64,000 bases of DNA from Mycolicibacterium setense (GTDB lineage: Bacteria > Actinomycetota > Actinomycetes > Mycobacteriales > Mycobacteriaceae): positions 1,240,001 to 1,304,000 of the forward strand of contig NZ_JTJW01000006.1 of assembly GCF_000805385.1 (NCBI RefSeq), read 5' to 3'. Under the pieces are notes generated by a model, which was given only the letters and a program-made list of their open reading frames with translations, was not told where the DNA came from and made no database searches. The position numbers and the translations under genes are program-made. Below are positions 36,173 to 44,274 of this stretch, piece after piece (position 1 is the stretch's first letter; each line of letters begins with the position of its first letter).

Positions 36173-36682
36173 TTACTTGCCCTCGGACGGGTTGAGTTGA
36201 GATTCCAGAGTCTCGGCGAGATGAGTCAACGCATTCAGCACCTTGTTCCAGTCCTTCCCCAGCCCCGCCAGCAGTCTTGCGTGTGCCTCGAGTTCGCGGG
36301 GGAACACGTCATCGACGGCGCTCATTCCTGCATCCGACAGTGCAATCAGCGCTGACCGTCGGTCAGCGGGATTAGTTGTGCGACTGATCATTCCCTTGCG
36401 CTCTAAATTGGTCAGGGTCTTGCTCACCCCTGCCCTCGACATGCCGAGGAGCTCGGCGAGACGGATGGCTGTGACCGCTTCGTCTGCGTAGCGCAGCGGA
36501 ACGAGGAGCTCCACTTCCGCGGCGGTAAGCACGGCTTCGGCGTAGACCGGTTCGACGGCGGCATCGAGCAGTGAGGAGATGTGTTTGATCTGGGCCACGA
36601 TCTCCATCGGGGAGGTGTTCAGCGCGGGGTTGCGCTCAGTCCATAGCGTGATCGTCTGTGCTCGAAGCGAAGGATCGGACAT
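36173..36682 (-). CDS. MarR family regulator (IS passenger)
   Basis: A 169-residue MarR repressor. The winged-helix core is LTAAEVELLVPLRYA, then LAELLGMSRAGVSKTLTNLE and the wing ISRTTNPADRRSALIALSDAG. The stop lies 9 bp inside the element's left inverted repeat. It is divergent from the flavoprotein gene, and a near-perfect palindrome (36693-36710) sits 11 bp upstream of its ATG, so it likely represses itself and its neighbour in response to an oxidant or phenolic signal. Confidence 0.9.
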   Translation of the reverse strand: MSDPSLRAQTITLWTERNPALNTSPMEIVAQIKHISSLLDAAVEPVYAEAVLTAAEVELLVPLRYADEAVTAIRLAELLGMSRAGVSKTLTNLERKGMISRTTNPADRRSALIALSDAGMSAVDDVFPRELEAHARLLAGLGKDWNKVLNALTHLAETLESQLNPSEGK

Positions 36683-36692
36683 CCCGCCCCCT

Positions 36693-36710
36693 TTGTTAAC
36701 TGGTGAACAA
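36693..36710. promoter_or_regulatory. MarR operator in the ISL3 element
   Basis: TTGTTAACTGGTGAACAA is an 18-bp inverted repeat with two mismatched pairs, located between the divergent MarR and flavoprotein genes and overlapping the expected MarR promoter. Confidence 0.75.
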
Positions 36711-36924
36711 ATCTGTTAGGTTGCGAGCCTACCCACGGTTCCTGGCGGTGACCGCGATGGCCTCGTGTAGTTCTCTGACGCGTGCCGGGTGGGATGTGCT
36801 GCGCCCGTTGGAGTGCGTGGCCGTCAACGCTGTCCGGAAAACCGTGAGCGTCAACGTTTATCGGCCTAGCGGCCCTGACTGAAGCGCGTCTACGGGGCCC
36901 TGGGAATTTTGGAGGGGAGTTGTA

Positions 36925-37863
36925 GTGGAAGACGATGTCGTGGTGATCGGTGGCGGAGCGGCGGGGCTGAGTGCCGCGACGGTGCTGGCGCGTGCCCGCC
37001 GCAGGGTGACGGTGGTCGATGCCGGCGAGCCTCGGAACGCCCCGGCCCAGCACGTGCACGGTTTCTTGTCTCGTGACGGCATCGCTCCGGCGCAGATGCT
37101 TTCAATCGGCAGGGACGAGCTACTCGGGTACGGCGGGCAGGTTGTGCAGGCTCGGGCGACGGGGATCGAGCAACTCGGAGACCGAGGGTTCGTCGTGCGA
37201 TGCGACGGCGCCGGCGATCTCACAGCGCGTGGCGTTGTCGTCGCGACAGGGCTGCGCGACGAGTTGCCCGAGATCCCCGGCCTGCGGGAACAATGGGGCG
37301 TCGACGTTTTGCACTGCCCGTACTGTCACGGATACGAGGTGCGGGACATGCCACTCGCGGTGCTCGGTGGCAACAACCGGCCATTCACGCTGCATCAGGC
37401 GTCGCTGGTGCGGCAGTGGTCCTCGGATGTGATCTTTTTCCCGAACCGGATAGTTCTGACCGTCGAGGAACGTACTCGGCTGACCGCCCGAGGGATCCGT
37501 ATCGTCGAAGGCGAGGTTGCCGGCCTGGTGGTGAAGGATTACCAGTTGAGCGGTGTCGAGTTTGTCGACGGCCAGATTGTGCCGAGGTCGGTCGCGTTTG
37601 TCGGTCCGCGGTTCGTACCCTACGACGAGCTGCTGACCTGCTTGGGTTGTGAAGCTGGCGAGGGCGGGTGGGTGAGCACCGATCCCACGGGCCACACGAG
37701 TGTGACCGGGGTGTGGGCGGTGGGCAACGTCGTTGATTCGCCGGCTCAGTTGATCAACGCCGCAGGTGCAGGCACGAAAGCTGCGATTGCGCTCAACCAC
37801 TTCCTCCTCGAGCAGGACGTTCAGCAAGCCGTCGCAGCGACTCCAGCGATCACAGGTGACTGA
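36925..37863 (+). CDS. Thioredoxin-reductase-like flavoprotein (IS passenger)
   Basis: A 312-residue FAD/NAD(P) oxidoreductase. It has the FAD motif VIGGGAAGLSAATVLARARR near residue 7, the redox centre LHCPYCHGYEVRD (CPYC) near 130, an NAD(P) segment LAVLGGNNRPFTLHQASLV lacking the usual GxGxxA pattern, and the FAD-binding end GVWAVGNVVDSPAQLINAAG near 275. It starts at GTG 36925 after GGAGGGGAG. It resembles thioredoxin reductases fused in context with MarR regulators in actinobacteria, and may reduce a small-molecule disulfide or quinone. Its end overlaps the transposase start by 8 bp. Confidence 0.87.
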   Translation: MEDDVVVIGGGAAGLSAATVLARARRRVTVVDAGEPRNAPAQHVHGFLSRDGIAPAQMLSIGRDELLGYGGQVVQARATGIEQLGDRGFVVRCDGAGDLTARGVVVATGLRDELPEIPGLREQWGVDVLHCPYCHGYEVRDMPLAVLGGNNRPFTLHQASLVRQWSSDVIFFPNRIVLTVEERTRLTARGIRIVEGEVAGLVVKDYQLSGVEFVDGQIVPRSVAFVGPRFVPYDELLTCLGCEAGEGGWVSTDPTGHTSVTGVWAVGNVVDSPAQLINAAGAGTKAAIALNHFLLEQDVQQAVAATPAITGD

Positions 37864-39169
37864 GCAGGCAACCCTGCTATTCGGGATGCCCGGCGTCCGG
37901 GTTGTCGGCGTCAATCATGAGGCGGACGGGGCTCGGGTGCTTGAGCTAGTGACCGATGAGGAGACCGCGGCGGCATGTCCGTCCTGCGGGGTGTTATCGA
38001 CATCGGTCAAGGAGCGAGTCACCACCAGGCCCAAAGGCATCCCCTACGGGGAGAATCGGATCCTGCTGCGATGGAACAAAATCCGGTGGCGGTGCCTGGA
38101 GGACTACTGCGAACGGGGTTCATTCACCGAGTCCATCGGGCAGATTCCGGCCAGGTCCCGCACCACCCTGCGGCTACGCACCCAGATAGGCGCCGCGATC
38201 GGCGACGCCGCCCGATCGGTCGTCGAGGTGGCCACCGCACATGGGGTGTCCTGGCCGACAGCTCACCGCGCGTTCGTCGAGCATGCGCAGCAACTACTCG
38301 CCGAGCCCGAGCCCGTCCGGGTACTCGGCATCGACGAGACCCGGCGCGGCAAACCCCGCTGGGAGCGATGCGAGAAGACCTGCACTTGGGTGCGGATCGA
38401 TCCGTGGGACACCGGGTTCGTCGATCTCTCCGGCCGGCAGGGTCTGCTGGGGCAACGGGAAGGGCGCACCACTGCCGCCGTGATCGGCTGGCTTACGGAA
38501 CGCACACCCGAGTTCCGAGAGTCGATCGAGTATGTGGCCATCGACCCGGCGGCCGTCTACGCGGCCGCTGTCCATACCGAGGGCCTGCTGCCAAATGCGA
38601 CGCTGGTGGTCGACCACTTCCACCTGGTTCAGTTGGCAAACCAGGCGGTGACGAAGGTCCGCCGCCGAGTGACGTGGGAACTGCGGGACCGTCGCGGCCG
38701 CAGGGTCGATCCGGAGTGGGCGAACCGCCGTCGATTGCTCACAGGGCGGGAGCGACTGTCGGACAACAGGTTCGCACGAATGTGGAATGCGATTGTCGAC
38801 GAGGACCCGAGTGGGCAGATCCTGTCCGCTTACATCGCGAAGGAGGAACTCCGCACTTTACTGGCGACCGTCCGTGTCGGCGGCGATGGGCACCTGACCC
38901 GGCACCGTTTGTACCGGTTCCTGGCCTGGTGCGTGGATTCCAACATCCCGGAACTTCTCGCCCTCGCTAAGACCGTCGACGTGTGGTGGCCGAAGATCAA
39001 CGCGTTCGTAACGACCGGGATCACGAACGCCCGCACCGAGGGCTACAACCGGCTCGTGAAGACGGTCAAGCGGACCGCCTGCGGATTCAGGAACAGGGAG
39101 AACTCGGTACGACGGATACGATTCCACTGCACCCGCAAACAGCGGGCCGCAACCCGGACTTGCAGATGA
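37856..39169 (+). CDS. ISL3 family transposase
   Basis: A 437-residue DDE transposase. An N-terminal zinc-finger (CPSCG near residue 45, then WRCLEDYC near 80) and HTH (RSVVEVATAHGVSWPTAHRAF) precede the catalytic domain: VLGIDETRRGK near 160, VVDHFHLVQLANQAV near 255, and TNARTEGYNRLVKTVKRTA with the catalytic Glu near 395. GTG 37856 overlaps the flavoprotein stop. The stop is 2 bp before the right inverted repeat. Full length, with no frameshift. Confidence 0.95.
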   Translation: MTEQATLLFGMPGVRVVGVNHEADGARVLELVTDEETAAACPSCGVLSTSVKERVTTRPKGIPYGENRILLRWNKIRWRCLEDYCERGSFTESIGQIPARSRTTLRLRTQIGAAIGDAARSVVEVATAHGVSWPTAHRAFVEHAQQLLAEPEPVRVLGIDETRRGKPRWERCEKTCTWVRIDPWDTGFVDLSGRQGLLGQREGRTTAAVIGWLTERTPEFRESIEYVAIDPAAVYAAAVHTEGLLPNATLVVDHFHLVQLANQAVTKVRRRVTWELRDRRGRRVDPEWANRRRLLTGRERLSDNRFARMWNAIVDEDPSGQILSAYIAKEELRTLLATVRVGGDGHLTRHRLYRFLAWCVDSNIPELLALAKTVDVWWPKINAFVTTGITNARTEGYNRLVKTVKRTACGFRNRENSVRRIRFHCTRKQRAATRTCR

Positions 39170-39170
39170 T

Positions 39171-39193
39171 TGCCCGGTCAAGATCGAAGAGCC
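39171..39193. repeat. ISL3 element right inverted repeat
   Basis: Exact 23-bp reverse complement of 36141-36163, ending in AAGATCGAAGAGCC and followed by the GGTTTTCC target duplication (39194-39201). Confidence 0.95.
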
Positions 39194-39548
39194 GGTTTTC
39201 CTGGGTGACGGCACTGTCTGAGATTGGCACCGGACTTCTGTTTGCCTGGGCCGGATGCCGCGCGAAAGCCAATACCCGCGAAGTTGCCGAGCAGGATCGC
39301 GGGTAATCCGCCTGACTGTCACGTAGGTCGGGTGACGACCTAGATTCCGATGACTCGCGCATGGCGCACACTCATCTTTGGCCGCGGTTTTGGGATGGTG
39401 GCGGCTTCGCGTCTGCGTTGCCGTTATCGGGCGATGAGGGCGATAGTTGAGCGTCTAATCTGTCGAAGTAGCCTTCGTATGCGCCGACGATATCGACCTC
39501 GACTGGATCTAGGTGCCACTGGATACCGATACCTTCCATAAAGGCCAG
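39194..39548. repeat. 611-bp direct repeat, copy B, right part
   Basis: Continues the homology with copy A (21482-21836) after the ISL3 insertion. It holds the last codons of the broken membrane-protein gene (stop at 39304-39306) and the 3' end of the intact TetR gene. Beyond 39548 the TetR gene carries on, whereas copy A stops. Confidence 0.92.
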
Positions 39549-40142
39549 TACCTCGGCAGCGACGAGACCCGGGTTGGCGTCGGCTCGGATTGTGCCGTCG
39601 CGCTGACCGCATTCAACGATGTCCGCCAACCCTTTTCTGAAGGTCTGGTAACGAACCATGCGGTCTTCGCGGGCGGGATAGTCCGGGTCGAAAGCTTCAA
39701 CGGCCATTACCACGCCGAGCCGGTCAAGGTTGGCCAGCCCGGGATCTGAGGCAACCACGCTCGCCCACGAACGCAGTGACCTCAGTTGCTCCATCCCGGT
39801 CGAGGGCTCTTCGGACAAGATTGCCGAGGCGCTCAGGACGTCGCTGATCGCGCCCACCTCGCGCAGCAAGTCTTCTTTGGTGCTGAAGTGATGGATGATC
39901 GCTGCTTTGCTCACGCCTATCTGCTTGGCGATCGCGTCCAAGGTCGTACCTCGGGTTCCACCGGTGGCGAAGAGTTCGACCGCAGCGCGTAAGAGCTCAT
40001 CGCGCCGCGACGGTCGACCGCCGTAGCGTCCCCGCGCCTTCCGCGAGCGGTCGCCGCCTGATCCGGAGTGATTCCCGCCAGGCGTAGTCACGTCGGAGTT
40101 GTCGTTTATCACCGGTGGGTTGGGCGGAGGGGAACTGGCCAT
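39372..40142 (-). CDS. TetR family transcriptional regulator
   Basis: A 256-residue TetR regulator with an unusually long, Pro/Gly/Ser-rich N-terminal tail of about 45 residues, then the HTH domain (RRDELLRAAVELFATGG, IAKQIGVSKAAIIHHFSTKEDLL). ATG 40142 is the first start downstream of the operator. The C-terminal 59 residues are duplicated at 21660-21836. It is divergent from the PhyH gene; the 24-bp palindrome between them (40223-40246) is the likely operator. Confidence 0.88.
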   Translation of the reverse strand: MASSPPPNPPVINDNSDVTTPGGNHSGSGGDRSRKARGRYGGRPSRRDELLRAAVELFATGGTRGTTLDAIAKQIGVSKAAIIHHFSTKEDLLREVGAISDVLSASAILSEEPSTGMEQLRSLRSWASVVASDPGLANLDRLGVVMAVEAFDPDYPAREDRMVRYQTFRKGLADIVECGQRDGTIRADANPGLVAAEVLAFMEGIGIQWHLDPVEVDIVGAYEGYFDRLDAQLSPSSPDNGNADAKPPPSQNRGQR

Positions 40143-40222
40143 TCGGCCTCTAACAGTATCGGAGCCGGGCTGCGCGAGTGGGCGTTCGCCCGACGCTTTC
40201 GGCGTGACGAGGCTTGACAGAT

Positions 40223-40246
40223 CTAACATACCAATTGGTAAGTTAG
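40223..40246. promoter_or_regulatory. TetR operator at the PhyH promoter
   Basis: A 24-bp palindrome, CTAACaTACCAA / TTGGTAaGTTAG, with a single mismatched pair. It starts 4 bp after a TTGACA -35 hexamer (40214-40219) and includes a TAAGTT -10 candidate. Confidence 0.82.
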
Positions 40247-40305
40247 TCTCGTCCTGGGCGGATGCAGTTCCGGCGGCGGTTCGCCATCTGGCAGAGAGGA
40301 AGACC

Positions 40306-41199
40306 ATGGTTGCTGTCCATGTCCCACCGTCGACGTCCGCTGACGAAGTGGCCGAGGTGCTTGGCTCCGACGGCGTGTGCATCGTCGATGAGCTTGCTGA
40401 TGAGGATCTGATGGACCGCGTCGAGGCTGAGCTTCGGCCGTATATCGATGCTTCGCCTAGCGGCGTCGACCCGGGCGGCGACTTCCAGCCCCGACGCACC
40501 GGCTCGTTGATCGAACGATCGCCGGCGGTCCGCAAGCTGATCTCTGACTCGCTCGTCCTCGGAGCCGTGCAACGTGTGCTCGACAAGACCACCCGCTTCC
40601 AGCTGCATCTGACGGAGGTGATCACTGTCGAGCCCGGGAGTCCCGGGCAGTTCATCCATCGTGATCAGTGGGCGTTCGAGTGCCCATTTCCTCGGGGATA
40701 CGAGGTCATGTGCAACACGATGTGGGCCCTGACCCCGTTCACGGGGGCGAACGGTGCAACCCGGCTGATCCCAGCCAGCAACCACTTCGAGGATGGCCGC
40801 CTGTTCGAGGAGACCGACACTGAGCCCGCGGAGATGGCACGTGGGTCTGTGCTGATCTACACCGGCTCGCTGTACCACGGCGGAGGCGCGAACCGCACCG
40901 AAACGCCTCGCAGCGGCATCAACATCACCTACTCCAGCGCTTGGCTGCGCCAAGAGGAGAACCAGTACCTCTCCGTCCCGCTCGACCTAGCGCGCACGCT
41001 CGACAACGACTTCCTCCGACTCATCGGCTACGACCGAGCTGGCTTCGGACTGGGCACCTGGGGCGACCGCCTCGATCCCTTGACCTTCGTCAAGCCAGAC
41101 GAGGGCTCGACGGGCATCATGTCCGAGACCCAGAACGAAGCAAGCCGGGCCGGCAACCCCAAGCTGCTACTCCAGCCGGTTCCCCGCGCAGACACGTAG
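40306..41199 (+). CDS. Phytanoyl-CoA dioxygenase family protein
   Basis: A 297-residue Fe(II)/2-oxoglutarate-dependent dioxygenase of the PhyH group. The iron ligands are likely FIHRDQWAF (HxD) near residue 120 and the distal His in GSLYHGGGANRT near 190; the 2-oxoglutarate arginine may lie in TETPRSGINITYS. ATG 40306 follows AGAGAGGA. It is under the divergent TetR gene. The substrate could be a branched acyl chain, a terpenoid or a steroid; nothing here decides. Confidence 0.87.
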   Translation: MVAVHVPPSTSADEVAEVLGSDGVCIVDELADEDLMDRVEAELRPYIDASPSGVDPGGDFQPRRTGSLIERSPAVRKLISDSLVLGAVQRVLDKTTRFQLHLTEVITVEPGSPGQFIHRDQWAFECPFPRGYEVMCNTMWALTPFTGANGATRLIPASNHFEDGRLFEETDTEPAEMARGSVLIYTGSLYHGGGANRTETPRSGINITYSSAWLRQEENQYLSVPLDLARTLDNDFLRLIGYDRAGFGLGTWGDRLDPLTFVKPDEGSTGIMSETQNEASRAGNPKLLLQPVPRADT

Positions 41200-41296
41200 C
41201 GGATGGCCGATTTTCAGTCTGCTTTGGGGCGCGTATCCCGATCCGGACGGCGACGTGTCTTGGTCGGCCCGCCTGGGTTCGGCGTACCGGCAGTAG

Positions 41297-42289
41297 CTAG
41301 GCCGTGAGTGGTGGCGAGGTGAGGATGGCTATGTTGCCGCCGTGCCCGGACGACGTGGCTACGGGCTTGCCATCTAGGGCTGCGATGAAAAGGTCGTTGG
41401 GACCGAAGGATTCGGGGAGCCCAGCGATTAAGGGGATCACGCCGCGGCCTTCGAAGCTGATCCAGCGGGCACCGCTGTGGGCGATCATCCTGGCAGCCTG
41501 ACGGCGTTCCTTCAACGAAAGGTAGGCCAGGGTGGCCGAGTGCTGGATGACAGGGGTTACCCCGGCGGGCACCTCTGCCAGGAGCTCGGCCAAGCCGTCG
41601 CGCAGATCGCCACGATCGATGCGGGTACCCACGCTCGCTGCGAGTTTCAGGGCCGCTGAGAGTCGATCGCGTCGATCGTCGTGCTCAGGCCAGACAAGTG
41701 TCCTCAACCAGGCGGCGGTATCTGGGTCCGACGCATCCAGCGGGTTAAGGTCGAGTCCGGCACGCCACACGATCTCGGGGCAGCGGAGATTCTGCGGCAG
41801 GGTTCCTGCAGTGATGTTGCAGCCGATGACGACAGGGGACGGGCCGGTGGATGGGTGCACGACGGTGCCGTCGGAATAGGTATAGCTGTAGCGGTCGGGA
41901 ATTAGGCACAGTCCAGCGGCGGCGCCGACTTCGATCAACGCGATGGGGCCCGGGATCTCATGCATGAGTGGGAGCAAGACTGCGCATCGTGCGGGCTCGT
42001 TGGTTTGGGTGGAACGCCCCATGATCGTGGCGCGCAACCGATCCCAGTCACCCAAAACGCCTTCGCGCAAAGACTCCGCGTCGCCGGGCCTGGCCCCGTG
42101 CCAGCGCAGACAGGCGAACACCAGATTCGGTTGCCGCTTGGCCTCCGGAAGCGTGGCCAGCCGAGCGAGCACCGCCGAGTCCTCGGCGACCGTGCATGCC
42201 CACGACTCCAAGCTAGGTGAGCTGCCCCGGGCCTGCTGATCGGCGAACCGGACATACAGCTCCGCGACCCTATTACCCACATCCACCAT
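41297..42289 (-). CDS. DUF2332 family protein
   Basis: A 330-residue protein matching the DUF2332 pattern, with the SPSLESWACTVAED opening, a mid-protein IPGPIALIEVGAAAGLCLI and DRYSYTYSDG, and PVIQHSATLAYLSLKERRQ near the end. The GAAAGL segment resembles the glycine-rich loop of a Rossmann-like methyltransferase, but no activity has been established for the family. It stands alone. A short run of codons just before it on the other strand (about 41200-41280) is unassigned. Confidence 0.82.
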   Translation of the reverse strand: MVDVGNRVAELYVRFADQQARGSSPSLESWACTVAEDSAVLARLATLPEAKRQPNLVFACLRWHGARPGDAESLREGVLGDWDRLRATIMGRSTQTNEPARCAVLLPLMHEIPGPIALIEVGAAAGLCLIPDRYSYTYSDGTVVHPSTGPSPVVIGCNITAGTLPQNLRCPEIVWRAGLDLNPLDASDPDTAAWLRTLVWPEHDDRRDRLSAALKLAASVGTRIDRGDLRDGLAELLAEVPAGVTPVIQHSATLAYLSLKERRQAARMIAHSGARWISFEGRGVIPLIAGLPESFGPNDLFIAALDGKPVATSSGHGGNIAILTSPPLTA

Positions 42290-42501
42290 CCCAGAACGCT
42301 CCTCTTGTCACAGAGCTTGCCATGCGGTCTCCCGCGCAACACCGTCACCAAAGCCTTCAAGGTGGTTCAACTCTTTAGGTCGGCAACTCGTTGGCACACC
42401 CGCACACTCGAATTACACAAGGATTCACGCAACTTGGCTGCGTGTGAAGCGCTTCCAAGTGCCAAAGGCTATGCACGCGCTCGCCTGGAAGGTGGCGGGC
42501 T

Positions 42502-42864
42502 CTACATCATGGTTGTGATGCAGAAGGGATGACCGGCCGGATCGATGAGTACGCGCCATTGGTCTGGCCGCGGTTGGGTTTCAGCTTTGGTGGCCCCAAG
42601 GGCCACGATGCGTGCCTCTTCGGCATCAAGGTCTGTGACTGCAAGATCGAGGTGGAGCTGTTTAGGCACCGCGCCCTCTGGCCACGTAGGGGCCGGGTGG
42701 TCAGCGACCCGCTCGAAAGTCAGAAAGACTTCTGCTCCTTTGAGAACGACCAGTTCGTCCGTGGATAGCGCCACCGACAGGTCAAGGACGTCTTTGTAGA
42801 AGTTTGCGAGCGCGATCGGATCGTGGCAATCGAGGGCGATTGCTCCCAGACGAGCGTTTTCCAT
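42502..42864 (-). CDS. VOC family (glyoxalase/bleomycin resistance-like) protein
   Basis: A 120-residue protein with the two beta-alpha-beta-beta-beta units of the vicinal oxygen chelate fold. Likely metal or substrate residues are in LDCHDPIALANFYKDVLDL, QLHLDLAVTDLDAEEARIVA and the end LIDPAGHPFCITT. ATG 42864 gives normal length. It may bind or modify a small toxic molecule; no partner gene helps. Confidence 0.85.
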   Translation of the reverse strand: MENARLGAIALDCHDPIALANFYKDVLDLSVALSTDELVVLKGAEVFLTFERVADHPAPTWPEGAVPKQLHLDLAVTDLDAEEARIVALGATKAETQPRPDQWRVLIDPAGHPFCITTMM

Positions 42865-42935
42865 AAGAGTCCCTTCGTTGGTTGGGCTTTGGCCCCAGGC
42901 CGAAGAGGCCGCCCTCGCGCACCGCAGACACTTGG

Positions 42936-43145
42936 TTAACTCAAGGTCCAAGTCCCATTTGACGGAAGTTCCGGCCAATAGCGGCGTTTCGCGTTGGGCG
43001 CATTGTCAATTCGGTCGGTATCGGTGGTGACTTCTGCGGGCCGAAGGACGCCATCTGTGATCATGGTGAGCATATCCGGTACTGCCGCGCGGACGGAGGG
43101 CATACCCATGTGTAGACCCCGGTCCGGTCTCACCTTTACAGCCAT
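42936..43145 (-). pseudogene. Zinc alcohol dehydrogenase, C-terminal piece behind a strong ribosome site
   Basis: A 69-codon frame starts with ATG 43145 after an excellent GGAAGGAGG-type ribosome site, but its first 45 residues (HMGMPSVRAAVPDMLTMITD then GVLRPAEVTTDTD) look like the end of a medium-chain alcohol dehydrogenase. The N-terminal domain is absent. Either the gene was deleted internally, leaving its own start and end fused, or a small protein is really made. Confidence in the family is moderate. Confidence 0.45.
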
Positions 43146-43337
43146 GGCATCTCTCCACCTCCTTCCTACTCCATTGCATAGTTGCGCGGGGAGGGGAGAT
43201 CGCTGCCACCGTTCGCGGCAGCCGGTGGGGGCGTCGAACGCCCCGACCGCTTCCTGGTTCTCCCATAACGTGACCCCGAGCGGGTGAAGACGTCATCGGT
43301 GCGCCGACGCTGGTGCACACGGCGATAGTGTCGGTCC

Positions 43338-43937
43338 GTGATTTGCGCGGCGGTGTTTGACTTGGATGGCGTCATCCGACACTTCGGGGTGGACGATGTC
43401 GTTGATATCGAGCGGCGCCATCATCTGGACGAAGGCGCGCTTCAGGAGGTGGCGTTCTCGCAACCACTCCTATCCAAAGTTACGACGGGACAGATGACCC
43501 GAGACGAGTGGGTGCATCAGATCGGAGAGCAGATCGGCAACGCGACTGCCGCAGCGGAATGGTCGCGCCTCACTCCGTCCATCGATACAGACATACTCAG
43601 GCTGGTTGACGAGCTGCGCAGCATCGGTTTGATCACAGCGATTTTGACGAATGGTACGAACACAATCGCCGCCGAGCTCGCCGATTCCGGGATTGACGCT
43701 CATTTCGACGAGGTCTTCAACTCTGCCGACATCGGTCACGCGAAACCCGACAGTCGAGTGTTTAGGCACGTCCTGGATGCATTGGGCCGCGAGCCGACGG
43801 AGGTGTTCTTCACTGACGACGCTGCATCCAAACTCGAGGGCGCACAATCCGTGGGTTTGGTCACCCACTTGTTTTCAGGGGTTGCGGAGCTGCGGTCCGC
43901 CTTAACTGAAGCCGGTGTCAAGCTCCAGGCCCGATAA
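43338..43937 (+). CDS. HAD family hydrolase
   Basis: A 199-residue haloacid-dehalogenase-like phosphatase. Motif I FDLDGVIRHF carries the nucleophile Asp near residue 8, motif II LTNGTN near 102, motif III lysine in ADIGHAKPDSRVF near 135, and motif IV FFTDDAASKLEGAQ near 160. It starts at GTG 43338. The cap resembles epoxide-hydrolase-N-like or phosphoglycolate phosphatase types. No operon partner. Confidence 0.88.
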   Translation: MICAAVFDLDGVIRHFGVDDVVDIERRHHLDEGALQEVAFSQPLLSKVTTGQMTRDEWVHQIGEQIGNATAAAEWSRLTPSIDTDILRLVDELRSIGLITAILTNGTNTIAAELADSGIDAHFDEVFNSADIGHAKPDSRVFRHVLDALGREPTEVFFTDDAASKLEGAQSVGLVTHLFSGVAELRSALTEAGVKLQAR

Positions 43938-44274
43938 CGTAGGTCTGGCAGGTCTTCGATAAAACATCGCACCGATCGACATCAACTCTGGGGCAGCCAC
44001 CCGAACATTTCGTCGGGCCTCAACCAACTTGAATGTCAACCGCGGTGACAGCCGTCAACAACGTCTCGCCCACTCACTCAGCCGTTAGCGCTCGAAAACC
44101 GGTGGTGCAGAGCCGCTGAGCGCCACTACCATGCTGCCGAAGCAACTCGTCCAGCCGGAGATTATGCCGTTGTACACCGTGTGAGACCTCCCAAGCGCTG
44201 ATCAATCGCGCGCCGCACATGCGTGCGCCGCGCGTCTTTTGGCGCGGACTTCTCGCTGAAACAGGTGTATTTCT
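43938..44274. other. Intergenic region, no gene seen
   Basis: About 337 bp between the HAD and DUF1062 genes. I see no convincing reading frame, repeat or RNA; the DUF1062 promoter presumably lies near its right end. Confidence 0.5.

Larger units (their letters stand above)
36141..39193. mobile_element. ISL3-family element with MarR and flavoprotein passengers
   Basis: A 3053-bp element bounded by perfect 23-bp inverted repeats (GGCTCTTCGATCTTGACCGG then GCA; 36141-36163 and 39171-39193) and 8-bp direct repeats. It encodes an ISL3-type transposase at the right, plus a divergent MarR/thioredoxin-reductase-like pair on the left. The exact pre-insertion site survives at 21482-21489. ISL3 elements are usually 1.3-2.3 kb with transposase alone, so the extra 1.5 kb is passenger DNA. 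Ends and transposase look intact, so the element may be active. Confidence 0.95.
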
